Shown piece by piece: positions 55,000 to 64,000 of a stretch of DNA of 64,000 nt (the stretch's first letter is position 1; every line of letters begins with the position of its first letter). The DNA lies in NCBI RefSeq assembly GCF_020882245.1, contig NC_083597.1, forward strand, positions 58,568,152 through 58,632,151, in the 5' to 3' direction. The stretch comes from Rhopalosiphum padi (lineage: Eukaryota > Arthropoda > Insecta > Hemiptera > Aphididae). A model generated the notes under the pieces. That model was not told where the DNA came from, did no database searches, and saw only the letters and a program-made list of their open reading frames with translations. The position numbers were made by a program, and so were the translations under genes.

Positions 55000-57900
55000 T
55001 ATTACTCAACTTGCATAGTAGTTGTTTATGAGTGTTGAAGTAGATGTATATAATACAGGTATTGCGCCAAATTCAAAATACGCGTAACACATAAAAATTT
55101 ATATTACAAGTTTTGAAAGACGCGCTATATAATATAATAATGATAAATGTTAATTGTTAATTATTATTCGTTCAAATAATAACTTCGCGGCAGTCATCAC
55201 AACAATACGGCGATCGAAATTCATTTGAGGATCACCAGAGGAAGCAGTGGAAAAAAGCACTTTACCGATAAATTATACTATTTTGTGTTTGCATATTATA
55301 ATGATATAGTATAGATACCGTGACTGTGGATATTGAAGCAAACACAGTAAATACTGTACAAACAATGCAATGCATCGTGGCGATGCGGTTATAATATAGC
55401 GTATAGTGTATCTATGATAACAATTAAATTAAAATGAGTTCCTATTTAGAAGAACGGGGAAAAGTACACAAATCAAGTTCGATATAATTTATACATACGA
55501 ATGTACATAAATGTTACCAAAAGCAACGATTGCGTTGTTAATATGTTATGCACTATTTTATAGAAACTTGACCTCCTCGCGTCCAGTGGATATTCTTAAA
55601 ACCCATAACTAGGCCAAGTATGCATATGATACTGGTCGTTCTAGATTCAATGTACGGTGCAGTACACAATACTAGCAAGACGCGCGATAAATACGAAAAA
55701 ATACAATGTGAGGATTGAGGACCTGTGAGGGGAAGAGTTAGAGACAACCCCTCACTCATTGAAACAAACACATTCTTACAGTCGCCACATTTGCGGACGA
55801 TTACGAATTAAAAAATTATAAATTATAATTATTAAGTATACTTTTTAATTTAATAATATGAAAATGATAATAAAGTAGATCTTATGATAAGAGAGATTTG
55901 GACACCCGATTGGATAACACTATAAATGTCTCAAAAAAAAAAACAATCAAAGTGAGAAGTGAACTCGCCATTTTAAGTATATTATAATAAGATATCTAAA
56001 TATTGTAATTAGAATGATTTGTTACAATAATAATAAATAATAATATAGATATACGTAATGTACCTATAATTATGGTTTTGTTAAGAAATTATTCTTTAGA
56101 TGTACATATTTTTAATTTGGTAGTTTATTTGTATTAATTAGTAATTATAATCCAGTAGGTAGTGTTAAAAATAATAATATATTTGATACATGAATAATAA
56201 AACTAAGATATTTTCTTAAGTATACTTAAATCTACCTAAACAATGAACTATATAGTTTGGTATAGGCTATATTTCAGTTGAACTTGAATAAAAATGAAAT
56301 GAGAATTTTTTTAATAATAATAACATTAATAATTATTGATAAACTCGCATTAGTAACCTGATACCTTATTTTGTACGTAAACTAAATCAATTTTTTAAAT
56401 TAAATTTTTATGAAATAAAATATATTTTAAATGTAAAGAATTTATAATAAAATTAATAAAGTTATTGTTTTATAATACCGGAGCTATTCTAATAGGTATC
56501 ATAAATTCATCAGTGTCATGTTGAATCTGTGTCTCCATTTTACTCCGTTTTAGTGTTAAAACTTTAAAAGTAAATTAACTCATTACCAAATTTAAAGGTG
56601 AAAATATTGTTAGATACAGACTGTACCTATATATACACAGTTTATACTATTTATATATATATACTAGTATACTACCATACGTTAAATTTAAATTATGCGA
56701 TTAACTGCGGCAAACCTTCCGTCCGACTGCGCTACACACGATCAATGGTTCAATCACCGTCGTATGCAATTGTAACGGCGTCACAAAACACGTACGTATG
56801 CAAAAATTGTCAGTGTGACGCATCATACAATTTGAAAATATTACTCAATACTTCTAAAGATTACATACATTCGAATTTTTATAAATATTCTTGTTGGCGG
56901 TGATACACACCCTAATGGTACCAATAAGTTATCCGATTCCTGTGTTTTGTGGTATCGGCTGTATATTTGAGATTAAAACAATAGTGCTTGTCACTCCACA
57001 CACTTTAAGTCCTGGATCCCATTCCTCCACGTAGGTTATTTTTTGAAATAGTGAGATTAAAGTTGGGTTTGTTAAGTAAAATAATGTGTATGGTTTGATA
57101 CATCTTTTTTTATGTAACTATAGTCACTATTTTATTTATAGAGGTGTGTAGGTATTTAGATTTGCAAATCATAAATTAAGATAGTATCTATATGGAATTG
57201 TAGTGAAAATAGTAATACATTTCGAGCGGAACAAGAAAACAATTTTATCAATTGGCATTGTTTGAGCTAAAGTCGTCAATTTCACTAACCACGATACCAC
57301 GACCCCTCAGTCCGCTCCAATATTACTTAATGTCGACCCATTTGTCAATACGACGCATATTCAATATTAATTCAACGTAATTAAAAATAATATCTGACCT
57401 CAGATACACGGCATAATGACGATGTTTACAGATAAATAGTAATGAATTCTAACCGTACACGAGATGGCAGTCGTATGAGTACGTTAAACGGTGTATAAAA
57501 ATAATGCGATGGACTGAGCAGGAAAAACACGACGCGCACTATAACTGCTACGGTACGGAGACAATAATAATACGTAAGTATAATATTAAACGATTTCTGG
57601 CACTAAACCGACGCGACGGCCGATGGAGACGAACGCAAATGAATCTGTCTATCAATCCACGAATAATCAAGATCTTTACACATACGACGACACGCCTGCC
57701 GTCTGTTAGATTTTAAACTTTCCGAAATTAAATAATAGTAATAATAATTATCTTATTTAGCTTAACGGTACAAGTAAAACGCATATATTATAATGGTAAT
57801 AATGTAGTAACACATATAATGTATATAATATAATAATAATAATTATTATTATATTATATTATAGAAGCGCACGGAGAGAGAAAGTGAAAGCAGTTTACCT
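55000..57900. other. HMG-CoA reductase upstream DNA with CpG-richer patches
   Basis: C+G-richer stretches occur at about 55,180-55,760, 56,690-56,830 and 57,200-57,720. They may be distal regulatory DNA or unrecognised first exons. The 70-aa frame at 57,504-57,716 and the 101-aa frame at 56,598-56,903 resemble no protein I know. Confidence 0.4.
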
Positions 57901-60900
57901 TGGTAACATACGGCGACCTCCTAGCAAAAAAAAAAAAAAAACATAATAATACATTAATACGTATAGTGGTTTCTGACTACGGTTAAATACCACCATATGT
58001 ATATAATATCAAACGATAGGATGTCCACTTTCGTATGGACATAGTGGTATAATCGTAAGTATAGTAAACGTATATACAGAGTGTTTGTTTTTGTTTTACT
58101 ACTATTATTTAATTCGCGTCGAGACGAAAGAAAATATTTTCGAAAAACAAATAATATACTTTTGCAAAATATTTATTTATTACAAATCAAAAATGCAAAC
58201 ACTTATGTATTATGCCATACGAATACACGAAATATTAAACAATGTGAACTATTTAAATCGTCATGAATAATTTATTATAAAAGAGGAGAAACAATTATTA
58301 TATAATTAAAATAATGTTTGAAAACATATTACGTTAATGCACGTTTATTTATAAATATAATTTAACTATATATATATTCTAGTTTAATAAAATTAATAAA
58401 GAAAATCATAAATATATATTATATCTGCTTGAATAAAATAAAATATATATGCATGTTGTAACTCTTTGGAATTTAGTATTTGATGCAATATACTCGTTTG
58501 AATTAAATCCCTATATTATGATATTATGATTAAATTAAAGTCACAATAAATAATTCAAATACAATAGATATTCATAAAAGTCATGTCTTATAAAGTACCT
58601 ATATTAAAGCCTAAAGTATTTTGAAATTTTAATGAAGTTAAGCAATATGTTTTTGGATTACATAAGTAAAATAAAGTATTAATGTAAATTTTCTTTGAAA
58701 TTGTTTATTTTCGTTTTTATTATTTTAATATACTTTGAAATAATAAAAAATATCGCATTTTAGTTAATATAATTTATAACCACCACCATTATGTAAAGAT
58801 ATATCTATCAGTACTAAACACATGGACATCCTAAAAGTTTACTAATATTCTGAAGAAACAAACATACAATAAAATTTTCAATAGTTAACCTTATCTTTAA
58901 ATCTTACTAAATAACAACAATGCAGCTATTAACAAAAAAGATTTTCATATATATGTACGTTATGTCTGAGAAATTATTTTTATTGATAAATAATAATTAA
59001 TACAGTTAAATGTAATATAGGTATAATGGCAGTATTGTGAATTGTGATAAATAGTTCCCACCCTTTCCTTGTTTTTTTTTCGCGAAAAAAAAGGTATAAA
59101 AAACAATCCATTTGAAAAATAAATTCATATACTTTTTATTGTAAGTTTCTTAACGGTTATAAAAAAATAACTATTAAATATAAGAAAAAAAAATTGTTTT
59201 TCAATTATAAAAATATCTAATTGATGATTATTTAATTTATCCCTAAATTTGGTAGGTACGTAATGAATACATGAAAATATATATGCACGGAGCAGTTGAC
59301 TTGTTAATTAAATTGTATCAAGGCTATAAAAATAGATTTTTAGCAAAATTAAACGCCAAGGATCGTATAAAATACAAACCACTCAATATATATCATATAG
59401 ATCATACAATTAAAATAAATTGTAATGTGAGGCCAACAATCGATATTCAAAATCATAAGTAACCGTACACAATATATGCATTTAAATATTACAACGGCAT
59501 ACATACTATAATGTTGATGTTGAATAAACTATATAAACTACGATTTCATTTAATCGTTTTCCGAACCCTTATAATATGTCAGCATAAAAAACAATCTTTC
59601 TTTCGGAGATACGAATAAGATTCTAGGTGCAGCAGAATGATGCACGCGTGACCTAACTTATAGCTTGTCAAATTAAATTCAACCGTTCGAATTACTAGCA
59701 TCAGAGCACCGGAAATAAGTTTAAAGACTTTCGTGGGGTACGGGATTCTCGAAACATTTTATAGTAAGCTTTTATATATTACTCTCTCGAGATGTTTTTA
59801 CAAAAAAAAAAATATATATATATATATATATTTATATTTTATATCCTCGGAATTAAACTAGACATTGTTGCCAATTTTCCGCGGTGGAAACAGAAACGCG
59901 AAATAGCACAAAATATATACTAAAATAATAAACAAACTAAAATTGTATGTTATTGATGTGCCTATGTTGTTTATTTTATTATTTTTACCAATCACAGAGG
60001 GTGATATATCATACAAATATTGAAATATACGAATACATTTTTTATTACCTATATGTATCATTATATAGTAGTTGATATTAATACTAATTAATTATATTAT
60101 GGTATTTATTTTAAAGTATGTATCATATTATAATTAAAAATACTTATAACAATACTTATATTTTGAATGGTTTTTTTTGTTTTTCACATATTTTGTAAAT
60201 AAATACTTAAAGACGCACCTAAAGATTTTTTTATTAATTGTTGGGAGTTAAATTTCATAAAATGTAGATGACGCCGCTCTTCAAATCCACTTAAACTGTT
60301 ATATCAATAACAAATCATAATATTAATAAGAAGAAGTACCTACCTACCTAGTTCGATAACTAAATTTTAAACAAGTTTTGTATTTTAATATGTATCAATT
60401 TCAAGTATATATATATTTTTTTTTTATGAAATTTGCAATTTATTGTAAGAGATAATTGGATTGAACAGCTTTTAAAAAATATTTAATTTATATAAAAAAT
60501 TAAATTTTGTATAGTTCAAATAGCTTTGCTAATGGCAAAATTTAGATATATTATTATCAAAAACAAAATTATAATAGTTATATAACAAATGGACTACTCA
60601 TTTTTCAGATATTTCACACGAATTATAAAACATTATGCTTTATTAACAGTTTATTCGATGTATGTCTGCACGCACGATTTCTAAAAAAGCATTGAACCAC
60701 ATGCAATCGATTTCTATCGTACTCTTACTCTACACGTTATACAGAGCGCGCAGCGAAAAAATTAGCAATTATGAAAATAGAAGATACTACAAAATATTCT
60801 GCACATTATGAATCACGGATGATGGTATATTTCATGTTTATCTTGTTTATTTTCGAAATTCAAACTTCCTCATCGCAAATAATATTGAGCTATATACATG

Positions 60901-63900
60901 ATATATATTATATATTTATTATAATATATGCACACATCTAAACGAATGTTTGTGTATGATAATCGATAATAATTATAATATAGATGCGTATATAAACATT
61001 TAAATAAAATATAAATTGTTTATACGTTTATCATTTTTTGTTTTTAAAATTTCCCATATGACCTGTAAAATTAGACTAAAAAATTGTATAGTAAATTAGT
61101 AAGGTGAAAATTTAAAGAGTATACACTAATAATTAAGTATAACATTGTAATAGAAAACAATTATAATATCAATTACACTAACTACATAATATAAAATTAT
61201 ATGTATTAATTTTGTATATCTAATAAAATTCCCTATTGTAAAACTATTGAATATTAATGAAATCTCCCAAACCTCGTTAACTTTAATCCGATTAATACAT
61301 AAGGAGTACCACACTAACTCGAATAATCTAGACATATTTAAATATTATAACACAGAGCTTTTAAAAATATTAAATTAAAAAAAAATTCGTTATAAACTTA
61401 TAACTAAAAAAAATTACTAGACCTGCTCAATGAAAGTAGGCCGTAAAACACTATTCCTTATTGTAATCAACCATACACTAACTACTATACTTATAATGGT
61501 TCATATTTATGAAATACATCTTTTTTCAGGTCTCATAACAATAAGCAAATTGGACACAGATGTTTTTTGTGATTCATCTATAGTAGTATTTTCTACGTTC
61601 TATCCATATGTGGTACATTTGTATGGGACAACTATTTAGGAAATCGATTTTCAGCATACACAATGTAGGTTTTCGAAATTAAGAAATTAAATATTAGCCT
61701 AAAATATCCAAGTATTTATTACGTTTATATTACATTGATGAAACATTTTAGTTTTATATTTACAGTAAATGTAGTGGAGGTAATTTATATATAATACAAT
61801 AGTATAGTTTGGTAATTTGATGAGTAATTAATTATTATGTTTTAATTTAATAATCCTTATCAGTTATATAATATCCAATAGGTACCATTTAAACTACAAT
61901 TAGAGTAGGTAAAATAATTTAAAGTAAAACATAATAATATACACTATCATAATTATTTATTAGCGTAAAAAATAGAAAAAATAAAAGTAACAGTAATAGT
62001 CATTGAGTGCAAATGATGAATATTGTTTAATTTAATAATGTTTATCATCAAAGAAAATCAATTTTTATATACCTGTTTATTATATAGTGTATAATGTAAA
62101 AATTTTGTCTAGGTACTAACGATTTTCAATATTTCAATACAACAAAAATGTGTACTAAATTAATATTGTAATTTATCAGCTATGATAAACAATTAAATTT
62201 CAATTATTTTCTTGATATGTCAGTACTTATTTTGGTACGAAAATAAATAATCAACTATAATAATTCAATAATTGAACTTCCGCGGAAACTTGAAACGAAT
62301 AACTGATATCTAAACTAAACTAAACATACCATTTATCGTGTACATTATGTATTATTTAATTGTTTTTTAATATCAATGAGTTTTTTATTAATCATTTTTA
62401 GATTTTTAGTAAATTGCATAATATGGTACATAATACTAATGTCAAACACTAATTAATCCCTAGACACTAATATTTAAGTAAAAACTGTATGGATTGGTAT
62501 ATTTTAATTTTACTGCAGTAAAATTACTTACAGGTCAATTATATCAATATTAGTTAATATTACTTATTGATCTTTAGTTATGGAACTATAGTGGCTTATA
62601 ATTAGATGGATATACGTATAATTAAGAAAATAAAAAACAAATATTATTATTAATAAAATACGAGATTCTTGAATATTAATATTTTTTTGTATGGATTAGA
62701 ATATTTTAGATAAAGATATAAATTGTTTTCTAAAGTCTGAAATTGTGATATAAAAATAAAAATGAGTTATTACGTGTTTTTGAATATTTCATTATGTTTA
62801 AAAAAAATTCAAATTCAATAAATTATTTAAGCACTTTCAACAACAATTATTATTATTACGTTAGGGCATATTATCAGATATATACCATTTTTAAGCATTT
62901 TTTGGTCATTGAAATAACATGCTTAATTGCATGGATATTTCGAAAAAATTTAGAGGAATTAATTCCGAACCTTAATTATTAATAACAAATTAATTTTTAA
63001 TAGTAATAAATCATTCAATTTAATTTAATTTAACTTTTTTTTATTCATTATTATTAAATTATTAAACAAAATATCTACATATTTGAATGCATTTTTGATT
63101 AATTTAATTGCATATTTTGAATATTTTCAGTGTAATAAGTTGTTATCCTCGATAAACCTAAAATTGTACTCTAAGTACTTTAGAATTTATAGATATATAT
63201 ATATTTTGTTATGGTTAAATGTAATACATTTATGCTTCTACATTTTTTAGGAAAAAAATATTATTTATCTAGGTAGTATAATATATTAAATAACTGTGAA
63301 ATTATAAACACAAAAAATCTTTTAAAATATAAACAACATATAATATAGTATTAATAACCCTCCAAAAGGCTTATCAAAACAGTTTATTATTGTATTCTCC
63401 ACAGACTTTTTTATATTATAGAATTAATGATATAATAATATTTTCTTCCTATTCGCACGGGTCAGTTAAATTAATACGGAACCATTCATAGTATCTTATC
63501 AATTAAATACACTTTCAAATAATGGTGTATTATGTTTTAATGGTTATTCAGAATAACTTTTTGGTGTGTACTAAAAAGCTTCTTAACAAATTTAAACCAG
63601 TTATCGCATAGATTTAAAAAATTAAAATTGAATATGGGTTGCACTTAGAAAGTTATTGAACATTAATTATTTAATAAATCAATAAAAACAGAAAAATACC
63701 TGTGAGGTGAGAATATTTGAATGTAATCTATGTTTTAACAAGTTTATGTCTATTTTCGGGTAAAATTATATTCGTTCAAAATCATTTTTTTGAATGCACT
63801 GCCAAATTCAAATATTTTAAATTTAAAGATATGCATTAATTGTTACTTATTTTCATTAAATTAGGACTTATTTTCACCATGCTTTGAAAATTTTTTCAAT

Positions 63901-64000
63901 TAATTACCTACATTAAGTGATATTGTTAGATGATGAAAAAGTACATTATGATTGCTTATATTATAGTGTTAAGCGCCAAACATTATTTTTAAAATATTCT
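57901..64000. other. A+T-rich DNA without recognised genes
   Basis: No coding exon recognised on either strand. Two slightly C+G-richer patches (59,580-59,760 and 60,660-60,770) are unassigned. Several AT palindromes are composition effects. Confidence 0.6.
59802..59831. repeat. Poly-A followed by (TA)n
   Basis: About 11 A then about 10 TA units, possibly the tail of an old retroposon or a simple repeat. Confidence 0.7.

Noticed and set aside
56690..56780. Possible tRNA B-box (ggttcaatcacc)
   Set aside because: No A-box at the right distance and no cloverleaf could be drawn.

Overview
The window is strongly A+T-rich eukaryotic nuclear DNA. It has small exons, GT-AG introns from 56 bp to about 2.1 kb, dense short inverted-repeat transposons and no operons. 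Protein matches are to animal genes, and the HMG-CoA reductase is closest to the insect form. Base composition, intron style and the repeat families (for example a repeat carrying 'gactgagcggagtga') suggest a hemipteran, most likely an aphid. That assignment is inference from pattern, not from a search.

Layout. Positions 1-24.6 kb hold no gene I can recognise. This stretch is A+T-rich DNA with three CpG-dense, promoter-like blocks (about 1.0-1.9, 11.3-11.9 and 19.7-20.1 kb), a 55-bp direct repeat pair, a PIF/Harbinger-like MITE with TTA target duplication, a hAT-like element with a perfect 8-bp duplication, and older repeats. From 24.7 to 45.1 kb three genes lie head-to-tail on the + strand: cytoplasmic-type lysyl-tRNA synthetase (9 coding exons, 580 aa), IFT80 (15 coding exons, 756 aa) and a KLHDC10/slim-type kelch protein (4 coding exons, 406 aa). 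HMG-CoA reductase (16 coding exons, 901 aa, exons 1-2 joined tentatively) runs on the - strand from 54.3 to 47.0 kb, convergent with the kelch gene. The last 10 kb are HMG-CoA reductase upstream DNA with CpG-richer patches, then A+T-rich DNA without recognisable genes.

The four genes do not form a pathway. They serve translation (LysRS), cilium assembly (IFT80), ubiquitin-ligase substrate recognition or stress signalling (KLHDC10 family) and the mevalonate pathway (HMGCR). All exon joins were made by reading frame plus splice signals, and every gene closes in frame with a length near its family norm.

Most notable: IFT80 needs two GC-AG introns, carries a near-consensus RFX X-box about 285 bp upstream of its ATG, and has a 492-bp foldback transposon (inverted arrays of a 33-bp repeat, 8-bp target duplication) ending 28 bp before an exon. 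I found no wholly new biological system; the most novel items are the transposons and the unexplained CpG-dense blocks.
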